Below are positions 28,978 to 39,782 of a stretch of 64,000 bases of DNA, in pieces; position 1 is the stretch's first letter; the number at the start of each line of letters is the position of its first letter. Made by a program: the position numbers and the translations under genes. The stretch lies in assembly GCA_003248315.1 (NCBI GenBank), contig QKWM01000004.1:4833001-4897000 (forward strand), given 5' to 3'. The notes below the pieces were generated by a model that worked only from the letters and a program-made list of their open reading frames with translations, was not told the origin of the DNA and searched no databases. The DNA is from Streptomyces sp. SW4. GTDB lineage: Bacteria > Actinomycetota > Actinomycetes > Streptomycetales > Streptomycetaceae.

Positions 28978-29990
28978 TCACCGGCGTCGGCCGAACAGCT
29001 CCCGCAGCACGTCCTCCATGGTCACCAGCCCCGCCAGCCGCCCGTCGGCCCCAGGACGGCCGCCAGATGCGTACGGCTGCCGCGCATCGCCGTCAGCACG
29101 TCGTCCAGCGGCGTCGCCTCCCGCACCCGCGCGATCGGCCGCATGTCGCGCAGCCGGAACGGCTCGTCGCGCGGCGAGGCGTCCAGGGCGTCCTTCACGT
29201 GCAGGTACCCGACGATCCGCCGGCCGTCGTCCACCACCGGGAACCGGGAGAAACCGGAGTCCGCCGACAGCCGCTCCAACTGCTCCGGGGTGACGCCCAC
29301 GCGCGCGTGCACGACGCGCTCCAGCGGCAGCACCACGTCCCGGACGGGACGCCGGCCCAGTTCCAGCGCGTCGTGCAGCCGCTCCTGGGCGCGGTCGTCG
29401 ATGAGCCCGGCCTCGCTCGCGTCCTTCACGATCTGGGCCAGCTCCCGGTCCGTGAACGTCGCCGCGACCTCGTCCTTCGTCTCCACCCGCAACAGCTTGA
29501 GCAGGACGTTCGCGAAGGCGTTGATCGTGAAGATCACCGGGCGCAGGGCCTTGGCCAGCGCCACCAGGGGCGGGCCGAGCGCCAGCGCGCTGCGCACCGG
29601 CTCCGCCACCGCGATGTTCTTCGGCACCATCTCGCCGAGCAGCATGTGCAGATACGTGGCGAGGGCCAGCGCGATCACGAAGGACACCGCGTGCCCCGCC
29701 CCGGACGGCACACCCATCGCGTGGAACGCCGGCTCCAGCAGGTGTGCGATCGCCGGTTCGGCGACGACGCCCAGGACGAGGGTGCACAGGGTGATGCCGA
29801 GCTGGGCGGCGGCCATCAGGGCGGAGACGTGCTTCAGCGCCCACAGCACGCTCTTCGCACGCCGGTCGCCCTCGTCGGCGTAGGGCTCGACCTGGCTGCG
29901 GCGCACGGAGATCAGCGCGAACTCGGCGCCCACGAAGAAGGCGTTGAGGACGAGGGTCAGCAGACCGATGAGCAGCTGTACGGCGGTCAC
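28978..29990 (-). CDS. CNNM/CorC-like membrane protein with CBS pair (downstream copy)
   Basis: A protein of about 338 residues. The DUF21 membrane domain (QLLIGLLTLVLNAFFVGAEF, AQLGITLCTLVLGVVAEPA, FVIALALATYLHMLLGEMVP) is followed by a CBS pair with FSRFPVVDDGRRIVGYLHVK. Such proteins act in magnesium/cobalt transport or membrane integrity. GTG 29990 overlaps the stop of the upstream copy (GTGA), so the two are translationally coupled. A frameshift near 29045 separates the end (LAGLVTMEDVLRELFGRRR). Confidence 0.87.
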
Positions 29991-31333
29991 CGCGCGGCCT
30001 CCCCGTCCTCGTCGCCGTCCCCGGCGTCGTCGAGCGGCGCGTGCAGCAGCACCCGGGCGGCCCGGCGGCCGGTCGCGTCCACCACGTCCAGCCGCCAGCC
30101 GGCCACCTCCACCGTGTCGCCGACCTGCGGAATCCGTCCGAGGCCGGCCGCGACCAGGCCGGCCAGCGTCTCGTAGGGCCCCTCCGGCACCCGGAACCCG
30201 AGCCGCGCCAGGCGGTCCACCCGGGCCGAACCGTCGGCCCGGTACAGCGCGTGCCCGCGTTCGTCCGTGCCGGCCGGGTCCAGCTCCGGCGTCTCGTGCG
30301 GGTCGTGTTCGTCCCGCACCTCGCCGACGACCTCCTCGACGATGTCCTCCAGCGTCGCCACGCCCGCCGTCCCGCCGTACTCGTCGATGACGACGGCCAT
30401 CGTGCGCCGCCCGGACAGCCGGTCCAGGAGCCGGTCGACGGTGAGCGACTCGGGCACCAGGAGCGGTTCGCGCATCAGCTCGGCGACGGTGACCCGGGGC
30501 CGCTGACCGGCCGGCACCGCCAGCACGTCCTTGATGTGGGCCGTGCCGACCACCGTGTCGAGGGTCTCCCGGTAGACGGGGAACCGGGACAGGCCGGTGG
30601 CGCGGGTCGCGTTGGCCACGTCCTCGCACGTGGCGCGGTCGTCGAGGGCGATGACCTGCACGCGCGGCGTCATCACGTTCTCCGCGGTCAGGTCGGCGAG
30701 GTTCAGCGTCCGCACGAACAGCTCGGCCGTGTCCGCCTCCAGGGCGCCCTCCCGCGCGGAGTGCCGGGCCAGCGCCGCCAGCTCCTGCGGCCCGCGGGCG
30801 GACGCCAGTTCCTCTGCGGGCTCCACGCCGAGCCGGCGCACGATGCGGTTGGCCGTGTTGTTCAGATGGGTGATGAAGGGCCGGAAGACGAGGCCGAACC
30901 AGCGCAGCGGGGAGCCGACCCGGCGCGCCACCGCGAGCGGCGAGGAGATCGCCCAGTTCTTGGGCACCAGCTCGCCGACCACCATCAGCACCACCGTCGA
31001 CAGCGCCGTGCCCAGCACCAGGGCCAGCGACGAGGCGACCGACCGGGAGACCCCCATGTCCCGCAGCGGGCCCGCGATCAGCGCGGCGATCGACGGCTCG
31101 GCGAGCATGCCGACCACCAGGTTGGTGACCGTGATGCCGAGCTGTGCCCCGGACAGTTCGAACGTCAGGTTCCGTACCGCCTTCAGGGCGCCCGCGGCAC
31201 CCCGGTCACCGCGGGCCGCGGCCCGTTCCAGCTCGCCGCGTTCGACGGTGGTCAGGGAGAACTCCGCCGCGACGAAGGCACCACAGGCGAGCGACAGCAG
31301 GATCGCCACCAGCAGCAGGAGCACTTCGGTCAT
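29987..31333 (-). CDS. CNNM/CorC-like membrane protein with CBS pair and CorC_HlyC domain (upstream copy)
   Basis: An intact protein of 448 residues. Domain order is DUF21 (four hydrophobic segments, starting VLLLLVAILLSLACGAFVAA, with VVGELVPKNWAISSPL), two CBS motifs (MTPRVQVIALDDRA, RRTMAVVIDEYGGTAGVATL, EDIVEEVVGEVRDEHDP) and a C-terminal transporter-associated CorC_HlyC domain (YETLAGLVAAGLGRIPQVGD). It differs from the downstream copy, which lacks this last domain; the pair may form a hetero-oligomer. ATG 31333. Confidence 0.92.
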   Translation of the reverse strand: MTEVLLLLVAILLSLACGAFVAAEFSLTTVERGELERAAARGDRGAAGALKAVRNLTFELSGAQLGITVTNLVVGMLAEPSIAALIAGPLRDMGVSRSVASSLALVLGTALSTVVLMVVGELVPKNWAISSPLAVARRVGSPLRWFGLVFRPFITHLNNTANRIVRRLGVEPAEELASARGPQELAALARHSAREGALEADTAELFVRTLNLADLTAENVMTPRVQVIALDDRATCEDVANATRATGLSRFPVYRETLDTVVGTAHIKDVLAVPAGQRPRVTVAELMREPLLVPESLTVDRLLDRLSGRRTMAVVIDEYGGTAGVATLEDIVEEVVGEVRDEHDPHETPELDPAGTDERGHALYRADGSARVDRLARLGFRVPEGPYETLAGLVAAGLGRIPQVGDTVEVAGWRLDVVDATGRRAARVLLHAPLDDAGDGDEDGEAAR

Positions 31334-31434
31334 CGGTTCACCTCCGTCCCATGGTCGGCCAGTGCGGGGCGGACCGCGCGCTGTCGCACGCCGGACGGCT
31401 CACCGGCATGCGCCGGCCCCGGACCCGCCGGGCC

Positions 31435-31859
31435 CTAACGGGCCAGGGGCTTCACCCAGCGCCGCCACCGCTCCTCCGGCGTGTACCCGGCGGCCCGCCA
31501 GGCGTGCTGCGCCTGTTCGTTGCGCACCAGCACCATGGCGTCGCCGCGCCGCCCCCGAGCCGTACGAAGCGGTCCTCCGCGGCGGCCAGCAGGGCCGAGG
31601 CGATCCCCTGGCGGCGGTGGCCGGGGTGGACCGCCAGCCGGTACAGATGACAGCGCCAGCCGTCGAAGCCCGCGATCACCGTGCCCACCAGCTCCCCGGC
31701 CCGCTCGGCCAGGATCAGCGCCTCGGGGTCGCGGGCGACCAGCCGTTCCACCCCGTCCCGGTCGTCGCTGATGCTCGTGCCCTCGGCGGCCGTCTTCCAG
31801 AAGGCCAGCACGGAGTCCAGGTCCTCGGGCCCGGCGGCCCGTATCCGCAGTTCGGTCAT
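31435..31859 (-). CDS. GNAT family N-acetyltransferase
   Basis: A GNAT protein of about 141 residues. Features are LRIRAAGPEDLDSVLAFWKT, VGTVIAGFDGWRCHLYRLAV (beta4) and the acetyl-CoA loop HPGHRRQGIASALLAAAEDR. The C-terminal AMVLVRNEQAQHAWRAAGYT lies after a frameshift near 31545. The fold resembles RimI-like small-molecule or protein N-acetyltransferases; the substrate is unknown. ATG 31859. Confidence 0.85.
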
Positions 31860-32001
31860 GCCGTGATCCCATCACGGGGGCCGCCACGGAAGCGGAATTC
31901 CGGCATCTGGACACCGGACGCGCCGGGCGCCGGGACGGCCGGGCGCGGGGTGCCGGACCGCTCGGCCGCCGGGGCCGCCGGGCGCCCGGCGCCGGGACCT
32001 T

Positions 32002-32890
32002 TCAGGCCCCCCGCAGCGCCGCCATGACCGGTGCGAACGCCTCCATGTACGGCTCCAGCACGGTCAGGTACGTGAAGCCGTAGCGCTCGCGCTGCGCCAG
32101 CACCTGGGCGGTGATCTGCTCGACGGTCCCCACCAGCACGATGGGCAGCCCGAGCACCTGCTCCTCGGTCAGATGCGGGACGTACTCCAGGAACGGCCGC
32201 ACGGCCGCCGCGCGGTCCTCGGTGACCAGGACCGCCTGCAGCAGCAGGTTGCGTTCCGCGGGCTCCGCGCGGTTCCCGGACAGCTTCGCGTAGCGGGCCA
32301 CGCGCTCGTCCAGTTCCTCGGCGGTCACCGGGGCCAGCTGCCCGTCGGGCTGCCCGGTACGGAACGGGCGCCCGTGAACGCCGCGATGTCGGCGTGCTCG
32401 GCGGTCAGCTCCAGCATCCGGTCGCCGTTGGCCCCGATCAGCAGCGGGACCCGGGGCCGCTGGACCGGCCGGGGCAGGTGGTCGGGGAGTCGAGCAGCCT
32501 CCCCAGCTCCTCGACCGTGCGCCTCAGACGGTCCACCCGCTCGCCCGGCGCGCCGAACGGCAGCCCGGCCGCGTCGTGCTCCGCCCGCACGTAGCCGGTG
32601 CCGAGGCCCAGCTCCAGCCGTCCGCCGGTCAGCGCGTCCGTCGTCGCCACCTCGCGGGCCAGCAGCGCGGGGTTCCAGAAGCCGGCGTTCAGGACGAACG
32701 TGCCCAGGCGGGGGCGCTCGGTCGCCTCGGCCGCCGCGACCAGCGCCGGGAAGGGCGCGGTCATGCCGAGGTGGTCGGGGACGAGGATCACGTCGTAGCC
32801 CAGCTCCTCGGCCCGGCGGCACTTGGCCCGCCACTCCTCGGCCGGTGCGGGCACGGTCAGGTTGACACCGAAACGGAACGGGCGATTCAT
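32002..32890 (-). CDS. LLM-class F420-dependent oxidoreductase
   Basis: A luciferase-like TIM-barrel oxidoreductase of about 297 residues of the type using F420 in actinomycetes. Features are RFGVNLTVPAPAEEWRAKCR, DVILVPDHLGMTAPFPALVA, LGTFVLNAGFWNPALLAREV and LTGGRLELGLGTGYVRAEHD. After two breaks near 32490 and 32370 come PLLIGANGDRMLELTAEHAD and LPIVLVGTVEQITAQVLAQR. ATG 32890 follows GAGGAGCG. The substrate is not predictable. It is isolated from other F420 genes in the window. Confidence 0.85.
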
Positions 32891-32975
32891 GAACGCTCCT
32901 CGACGGCGGGCGACTTGAGGTCAGGGCGAGTCAACCACCCGGCGGCGTACCGGGCCAGGCATCCCGGATGCCCGC

Positions 32976-33132
32976 GGACGCCGCGGCCCGCAGACCCGGA
33001 CGCCGCGGCCCGCAGCCCCGGACGCCGCGGCCCGCAGACTCGGGCGCCTCGCAAGCCGCGCCGCGGTCCCACGCCGGGCCGCGGTCGCACGCCGGGCCGC
33101 GGTCGCACGCCGCGCCGTACCCGCACGCCGCG
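32976..33132. repeat. Two adjacent tandem arrays: 22 bp x3 and 18 bp x4
   Basis: GGACGCCGCGGCCCGCAGAC, plus two bases, is repeated three times at 32976-33041. A separate 18-bp unit, CCGCGGTCGCACGCCGGG with variants, is repeated four times at 33061-33132. Both lie in the gap between the LLM oxidoreductase start and the methyltransferase stop. No gene is supported in 32891-33161. Confidence 0.85.
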
Positions 33133-33161
33133 CCGCAGCCGCCGGGCGGGCGGGGACCTGC

Positions 33162-33845
33162 TCAGGCGTCCGGCGCCCGCCAGGCCGTGCCCAGTACGCA
33201 GTAGGAGCTGGGCAGCCGGGGCCCCCGCTCCGGGACGAGGACCTGCCGGTAGGGGCCCAGCGTGAAGCCCGCCGCCCGCAGCGCGGCGACCGGGCGCCGG
33301 GACAGATGGCAGCCGCCGGACAGCCTCGGCCAGAGCGTCCGGTCCAGGGCCCGCTGGGTGAACGTCATCGCCGGGCCGCCGCCGAGGCCGTGCTCCAGGA
33401 ACCGCACCTCGCCGCCGGGCCGCAGCACCCGCCGTACCTCCGCGAGCGCCCGCTCCACGTCCCGGACGCTGCACAGCACCAGGGACAGCACCGCCGCGTC
33501 GAAGGCCTCGCTCTTGACCGGCAGGGCCTCGGCCGCACCCGGCACGACGTCGACGGGCACCTGGGAGCGCAGGGCCGACTCCACGGCCAGCTGCCGCAGC
33601 AGCCGCTCGGGCTCGATGGCCACGACCTCCGAGACGGCGCCCGGGTAGTGCGCGAAGTTCAGCCCGTTGCCCGCGCCGATCTCGATGACGCGCCCCGACA
33701 GCCCGGCGAGCAGCCGGTCGCGCAGCGGGCCCATGCCCATGCCGGTCTCGGCACGGACACTGAACCGGGCGTAGCAGCGGGCGAAGACCGGGTGGTGCAC
33801 GGCGTCCCGCGGGACCGGGCCGGAACGGGCGGACAGGAACGGCAT
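33162..33845 (-). CDS. Class I SAM-dependent methyltransferase
   Basis: An intact protein of 227 residues. The SAM-binding motif I is VIEIGAGNGLNFAHYPG, with motif post-I VVAIEPERLL, motif II FDAAVLSLVLCSVRDVERAL and motif III RRVLRPGGEVRFLEHGLGGG. It resembles the UbiE/phospholipid-methyltransferase-like group. ATG 33845 follows GAGGGAGGT, a strong ribosome-binding site. The substrate is unknown. Confidence 0.9.
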   Translation of the reverse strand: MPFLSARSGPVPRDAVHHPVFARCYARFSVRAETGMGMGPLRDRLLAGLSGRVIEIGAGNGLNFAHYPGAVSEVVAIEPERLLRQLAVESALRSQVPVDVVPGAAEALPVKSEAFDAAVLSLVLCSVRDVERALAEVRRVLRPGGEVRFLEHGLGGGPAMTFTQRALDRTLWPRLSGGCHLSRRPVAALRAAGFTLGPYRQVLVPERGPRLPSSYCVLGTAWRAPDA

Positions 33846-34008
33846 GGGACCTCCCTCACGAGGCTGCGCCTTACCGCGATTGTCCCCCGTACGGCCCCGG
33901 CGCACCCCCGCCGCCGGGCACGTCTTCCCCGCGAGGGGAGCCGGGCGGCGGACATGCCGAGCGCGGGCGGGACGTGCCCGGCGCCGCCCGGGAAGCGGCC
34001 GACGCGCC

Positions 34009-34727
34009 CTAGGGCGCCTCCCGGATCCGGAACGCCTCCGCGTCCCACGTCCCCTCCAGCCGGGGCGCGAGCCACAGCGGCGCCGCCGCGCGGAAGGCCT
34101 CCGGGGCCAGCGACCCGGCGCCGGCCGGCACCGCGCCGAGCAGCGGGGCACCCGAGACGTCCGGGAGGTCGGCGAGGTTGCAGCGGGAGGCGAGGTCCGG
34201 CGCCTCGGGCCAGCTGCCGATCACGACACCGGCCGGCTCCAGTCCGCGCGTGCGCAGCTCACGCGTCGTCAGCTCCGTGGTGTTCAGCGTGCCGAGCCCC
34301 GCCGCCGCGACGACGAGCACCGGCGCGCCCAGGAGCGCGGCGGCGTCCGCGAGCGTCCCGCCGGCCGCGTCGAAACGGACCAGCAGCCCGCCCGCGCCCT
34401 CCACCAGCACCAGGTCGTGCTCGGCGGCCAGCTTGTCCGCGGCCCGGGCCACCTCCTCGGGGTGCACCGGCGCCCGCCCGGCCCGGCGCGCGGCCGTCGC
34501 CGGGGCCAGCGGCTCGGGATACCGGGCGATCTCGCTCGCCGTCACGGCCGCACCCGCCAGGCGCGCCACTTCCTGCGCGTCCCCGGGCTCGTCCGGGCCC
34601 ACGCCCGTCTGGGCGGCCTTCAGCACGGCCACGGACCGGCCGGCCGCCACCGCGGTGGCGGCGACGGCGGCGGTCACCACCGTCTTGCCGACCTCGGTCC
34701 CGTGCCCGTGATCACCAGTACCGGCAT
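34009..34727 (-). CDS. bioD: Dethiobiotin synthase
   Basis: An ATP-dependent ureido-ring-forming enzyme of biotin synthesis, about 239 residues. The P-loop region reads [10 protein letters not shown], then TEVGKTVV only after one missing G near 34700 is restored. Further features are [20 protein letters not shown] (substrate loop), [20 protein letters not shown] and [23 protein letters not shown] 34727 is one base beyond the bioA stop (34729), so it is the third gene of a bioB-bioA-bioD operon. Confidence 0.92.
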
Positions 34728-34728
34728 G

Positions 34729-36013
34729 TCATCCCTCCCGGGCCGCCGCGCACACGGCGCGGGCGATCGCCGCCACGTCCGCGTCGCTCGTGACGTACGG
34801 CGGCATGGTGTAGATCAGGTCGCGGAACGGCCGCAGCCACACGCCCTCGCGTACGGCGGCCTCCGTCGCCGCCTTCATGTCCACGGCGTGGTCGAGCTGC
34901 ACCACGCCGATCGCGCCGAGCACCCGGACGTCCGTGACGTGCGGCAGTCCGGCCGCGGGCGCCAGTCCCTCGCGCAGCCCGCCTCGATGCGTTTGACCTC
35001 GGTGAGCCAGTCCTGCCCGAGCAGCAGCTCGATCGACGCGCAGGCCACGGCCGCCGCCAGCGGATTGCCCATGAACGTCGGCCCGTGCGCGAGCACCGGC
35101 ACCTCGCCGCGGGAGATGCCGTCGGCCACCCGCGCGGTGCACAGCGTGGCCGCCAGGGTGAGATAACCGCCGGTGAGCGCCTTGCCCACGCACATCACGT
35201 CCGGCGTCACCGCCGCGTGCTCCGCCGCGAACAGCGCGCCCGTGCGGCCGAAACCGGTCGCGATCTCGTCGAACACCAGCAGCACGTCGTGCGCGTCGCA
35301 CGCCTCCCGCAGCACCCGCAGGTACGCGGGGGAGTGGAACCGCATGCCGCCCGCGCCCTGGACCACCGGTTCGACGATCACCGCGGCCAGCTCGTCCGCG
35401 TGCTGGGCGACCATCGCGCGCAGATGCTCGGCGTACGCCTCCTCGTAGTCGGCGGGCGGCGCGTCCGCGAAGAGCTGGCGGGGCAGCACGCCGGTCCACA
35501 GCTCGTGCATCCCGCCCTCGGGATCGCACACGGACATCGGCTGCCACGTGTCGCCGTGGTAGCCGCCGCGCCAGGTCAGCATGCGCCGCTTGCCGGGTCG
35601 GCCGAGCGAGCGCCAGTACTGCAGGCACATCTTCACGGCGACCTCGACCGACACCGAGCCGGAGTCGGCGAGGAACACGTGCTCCAGGCCCGGCGGCGAC
35701 ATGTCGACAAGGAGCTTCGCGAGGCGGACGGCGGGTTCGTGGGTGAGCCCGCCGAACATCACGTGGCTCATCCGTTCCAGCTGTCCGCGCGCCGCCTCGT
35801 TGAGCACCGGGTGGTTGTATCCGTGGATCGCCGACCACCAGGACGACATCCCGTCCACCAGCTCGCCCCGGCCGCCGGCCAGCCGCAGCCGCACCCGCTC
35901 GCCGACTCCACGACGAGCGGGTCCTGCCGGCCGGGCATCGGTCCGTACGGGTGCCACACGTGCCGCCGGTCGAGCGCGAGCAGGTCGTCCACGCTCAGCT
36001 TCGGGTCAGGCAT
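34729..36013 (-). CDS. bioA: Adenosylmethionine-8-amino-7-oxononanoate aminotransferase
   Basis: A class III PLP aminotransferase making 7,8-diaminopelargonate with SAM as amino donor, about 429 residues. Motifs are [12 protein letters not shown] (substrate), [57 protein letters not shown] and the PLP lysine in [19 protein letters not shown] 36013 lies inside the end of bioB (8-bp overlap). Frameshifts occur near 35905 and 34980. Ends [20 protein letters not shown]. Confidence 0.93.
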
Positions 36014-37269
36014 TGGGCGCGAGGTCCGTTCCGGCGCCCCTGCGGCGTACGGCGACGAGGTCCGTACGCGGCTGTCCGGGCCGTGCGGCAGCCGGTGCCG
36101 TGTCACGGACACCGCCGTCCGCTTCCGCACCGCCGTCCGCGTGCGACCCGCAGCCACCGCCGGCCTCGTGGGCCCGCAGCCGCCGCTCGTCTCGGCCGGA
36201 GCGCAGCCGGTGCCGCCCTCGTGCGAGCCGCAGCCGCCGGTCTCCCCCGACCCGCAGACACCGCCCTTGCGGTGCTCCGGGAGCGTCACCTGGTCGGTGC
36301 CCTCCACCTCGAAGCCCGCGTCCGCGATCATCTCCAGGTCGGCCCGGCCGGCCTGGCCCTCGCTGGTGAGGTAGTCGCCGAGGAAGATGGAGTTGGCCAG
36401 GTGCAGGGCGAGCGGCTGCATCGTGCGCAGGTGGACCTCGCGCCCGCCGGCGATGCGGACCTCGACGTCCGGGCAGACGAACCGCACCATGGCCAGGATC
36501 CGCAGGCAGCGCTGCGGGGTGAGGTTCCACTCCTTGGCCAGCGGCGTGCCCTCGAACGGGATCAGGAAGTTGACCGGGACCGAGTCCGGGTCCAGCTCGC
36601 GCAGCGCGAACACCACGTCGACCAGGTCCTCGTCGCTCTCGCCCATGCCGGCGATCAGACCGGAGCAGGCGGACAGCCCCGCCTGGTGCGCCTTGGTGAC
36701 GGTGTCCACCCGGTCCGCGTACGTGTGCGTGGTCGTGATCTCCCCGTACGTCCCTCGGACGTGTTGAGGTTGTGGTTGTAGGCGTCCGCGCCCGCCGCGC
36801 GCAGCCGTTCGGCCTGTCCGTCGGAGAGCAGGCCCAGGCAGGCGCACACCTCGACGCCGTCGTTCTGCTCCTTGATGGTCCGGATGGTCTCCGAGACCCG
36901 GTCCACGTCCCGGTCGGTCGGACCGCGGCCGCTGGCCACCAGGCAGACCCGCTTGGCGCCCCCGGCGACCCCGGCGGCGGCGGCCTCGGAGGCCTCGCCC
37001 GGCTTCAGCCACGTGTACTTCAGGATCTCGGCCTTGGAGCCGAGCCGCTGGGAGCAGTAGGAACAGTCCTCCGGGCACAGGCCCGACTTGAGGTTGACGA
37101 GATAGTTGAGTTTCACCCGTCGGCCGAACCAGTGCCGGCGCACCTTGCCGGCCGCGGCCACCACATCGAGCAGGTCGTCGTCGGAAGTCGCGAGGACGGC
37201 CAGCGCCTCCTCGCGGGTCGGCAGCTCGCGCCGCAGCCCCTTGTCCACCAGCGTCTTCAGCAGGTCCAT
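36006..37269 (-). CDS. bioB: Biotin synthase with Cys-rich C-terminal tail
   Basis: A radical-SAM sulfur-insertion enzyme that turns dethiobiotin into biotin, about 421 residues. The SAM-cluster motif is [10 protein letters not shown] (CxxxCxxC), followed by YNHNLNTSE and [13 protein letters not shown]. After the core ([12 protein letters not shown]) comes an 80-residue tail with five Cys in GGCGSHE-like repeats, ending [12 protein letters not shown]. Breaks occur near 36760 and 36180. ATG 37269 was chosen by the [20 protein letters not shown] start. First gene of bioBAD; bioF diverges from it with about 170 bp of shared upstream DNA. Confidence 0.93.
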
Positions 37270-37440
37270 GAGAGCCGATCCTGTCCTACGCGGGGCCCCG
37301 GCCAAGGAGACTTCGCACAACGGAGGCGGTTCACCGTGTGGGTATCGCCACACCGTGCGGGACCGGTGCGGCCGCTAGGGTCTGTTCACTGCCTACAAAC
37401 GGGCACCGCTGGCGAAACCCGTCCCGGGGAGGACCGACCC

Positions 37441-38564
37441 ATGGCGTTCGGCTGGATCGACGAGCAGGCGGCGCTGCGCCGTCGCGCGGGCCTGGTGCGC
37501 GCTCTGCGGCCGCGTCCGGCCGAATCCCCGCTCCTCGACCTGGCCAGCAACGACTACCTCGGCCTGGCCCGGCACCCCGAGGTCACCGACGGCGCCGCCC
37601 GCGCCGCGCGCACCTGGGGCGGCGGTGCCACCGGCTCCCGGCTCGTCACCGGGACGACCGAGCTGCACACCGAGCTGGAGCGCGAACTGGCCGCCTTCTG
37701 CGGCACCGAGGCGGCGCTCGTCCTCTCCTCCGGGTACGCGGCCAACCTGGCCGCGGTCACCGCGCTCGCGCCGCACGGCTCCCTCGTGGTCTCCGACGCG
37801 GGCAACCACGCCTCCCTGATCGACGGCTGCCGCCTCGCCCGCGGTGCCACCCAGGTCGTGGCCCACGCGGACCCCGAGGCGGTGGGCAAGGCGCTGGCCA
37901 CGCACGACGGACCGGCCGTCGCCGTCTCCGACTCGGTCTTCTCGGTCGACGGGGACGCGGCCCGCTGGCCGCGCTGGCGGCGGTGTGCCGCGAGCACGGG
38001 CCGGGCTGGTCGTCGACGACGCCCACGGGCTCGGCGTGCTCGGCGACGGGGCCGGGGCGCCCCCACGCGGCCGGGCTGGCGGGCGCGGACGACGTCGTCG
38101 TCACGGTCACGCTGTCGAAGTCGCTCGGCAGCCAGGGCGGGGCCGTGCTCGGACCCGCCCGGGTGATCGACCACCTGGTCAACACGGCCCGTACCTTCAT
38201 CTTCGACACGGGGCTGGCGCCCGCGGCGGCGGGCGCGGCCCTCGCGGCCCTGCGCCTGCTGCGGCGCGAGCCCGGGCGGGCGGCCCGGGCCCGCGCGGTG
38301 GCGGCCGAACTCCACGCACGGCTCACGGCCGCCGGACTCGAGGCGGTGCGCCCCGACGCGGCGGTCGTGTCCGTGCGCGCGCCTTCCCCGGAGGGGGCCG
38401 TGCGATGGGCGGCGGACTGCCGTGCCGCCGGCCTGGCCGTGGGCTGTTTCCGTCCGCCCTCCGTGCCCGACGGCATCTCACGGCTCAGGCTGACGGCCCG
38501 CGCGGACCTCTCCGGGGACCAGATCGAACGCGCTGTACGGGTGATCGGCGAAACGCGGCCATGA
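37441..38564 (+). CDS. bioF: 8-amino-7-oxononanoate synthase
   Basis: A PLP enzyme condensing pimeloyl thioester with alanine, about 375 residues. Features are LLDLASNDYLGLARHPEVTD, GGGATGSRLVTGTTELHTEL, VSDAGNHASLIDGCRLARGA, LVVDDAHGLGVLGDG and the PLP lysine in VTVTLSKSLGSQGGAV. ATG 37441 follows GGGGAGGA. Breaks near 37965 and 38005 read as missing bases; one near 38066 reads as an extra C in a five-C run. Divergent from bioBAD, so biotin genes here form one regulon-like cluster. No bioC/bioH-type gene is present. Confidence 0.93.
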
Positions 38565-38607
38565 GTCGGCGGGGCACGGCCGTGCGTCGCCCGATGGCGG
38601 CCGGGGC

Positions 38608-38837
38608 CTAGCTGCGGCGCAGCCCCGTGGTGAACGCCGCCCAGCTCTCGGGGAGAAGAGCAGCGCGGGTCCCGCGGGGTCCTTGGAGTCGCGTACGGCG
38701 AGCCGTCCGGCCCAGGGGCCGGCCGCGGGCCGTGCGGTCTCCACGCAGTTGTTGGCTCCGGTGCTGTAGCTGCTGCGCAGCCACCGCACGCCGTGCAGGC
38801 GGGTACTGGACGTGACGTGCCGGGGCAGTGCGGACAT
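38608..38837 (-). CDS. DUF397 domain protein
   Basis: A small protein of about 76 residues. WLRSSYSTGANNCVETA is the defining DUF397 motif, followed by LAVRDSKDPAGPALLFSP and, after a break near 38655, WAAFTTGLRRS. Such proteins are found in multiple copies in streptomycetes, next to XRE regulators with DUF5753, and influence development and antibiotic production. ATG 38837 follows GGAGGCC. It lies 10 bp downstream of the XRE gene in the same operon. Confidence 0.88.
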
Positions 38838-38847
38838 GGTGGCCTCC

Positions 38848-39707
38848 TTACGCGCCGGCCGCTGTCGCGGCGATGAAGTCCAACGAGTCGTCGGGCGAAA
38901 GGGCGTGGTTCCGAAGGGCGTCGAAGGCCTCGGTGTAGGCCTCTAGGTCTTCTTTCCGTTCGAGATGGAGGCTACTCGTCAAGTGGTCGAGAACAACCAC
39001 GTCCAGATCAGAAGTGCTCGAAAACGAGAAGATGACGAAAGGGCCGGTGACGCCGATATGCGCCCCGGCGGCGAACGGGAGCACCTGGAGGCAGACGTGG
39101 GGCAGCCGGGCCGCGTCCACCAGACGCCGGAGCTGACGGGCCATCACCCCAGGTCCGCCGACCTCCCGGCGCAGCACCGCCTCGTCCAGGACGGCGCTCA
39201 GCCGCAGCGGCGGGTCGGCCCGCAGCACGTCCTGCCGGGCCAGCCGGACCTCCACCAGGGTGTCCAGCCGCTCCTCCGGCAGTCCGTCCACGGCGGCCCG
39301 TGTCACCGCGCGGGCGTACTCCGGCGTCTGCAGGAGCCCGGGTACGACCGTGGTCTCCAGCGTGCGCATGGCGCTCGCCTGTGACTCCAGGCTGATGAAG
39401 TCCCGGTAGGTCGGCGGCAGCACCCCGCGGTAGGCGTGCCACCAGTGGTGGCGCCCTCCGTCCCCGCCGCCCCGGCGAGCATCAGCAGCAGCTCCCGCAG
39501 CTGGGTGTCCGTCACGCCGTAGGCGTCCAGGAGTAACCGCACGTCGGCCGGTTTCGCCCCGCTGGTGCCCGTCTCGATCCGGCTGACCTTCGACTGGTGC
39601 CAGCCGACCAGCCGGGCCGCCTCCCCGCTCGTGATGCCCGCCGAGGTGCGCAGCGCACGCAGCTCGGCACCCAGCTTCCGGCGGCGCACCACGGGACCGT
39701 GCTGCAT
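38848..39707 (-). CDS. XRE-family regulator with DUF5753 domain (WhiJ-like)
   Basis: A protein of about 287 residues. The N-terminal XRE HTH (LGAELRALRTSAGITSGEAA, HQSKVSRIETG) is followed by the DUF5753 effector domain, with YRDFISLESQASAMRTLETT, VPGLLQTPEYARAV, RQDVL and LQVLPFAAGAHIGVTGPFVI. A break near 39455 joins the two. ATG 39707 follows AAGGAGTGG. The trio DUF397-XRE-ATP-binding protein is a recurring unit in Streptomyces. An AT-rich palindrome in the divergent promoter region is a candidate operator. Confidence 0.88.
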
Positions 39708-39782
39708 GGGCCACTCCTTGATCCTGACGAGTCGCCCAAATACGGTCTCCCGTCGCAGAGTTCACCGCTTCGAGCGACAGAT

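Noticed and set aside
37270-37440. A BirA/BioQ operator between bioB and bioF
   Set aside because: No palindrome convincingly matching a known biotin-operator consensus could be read by eye.
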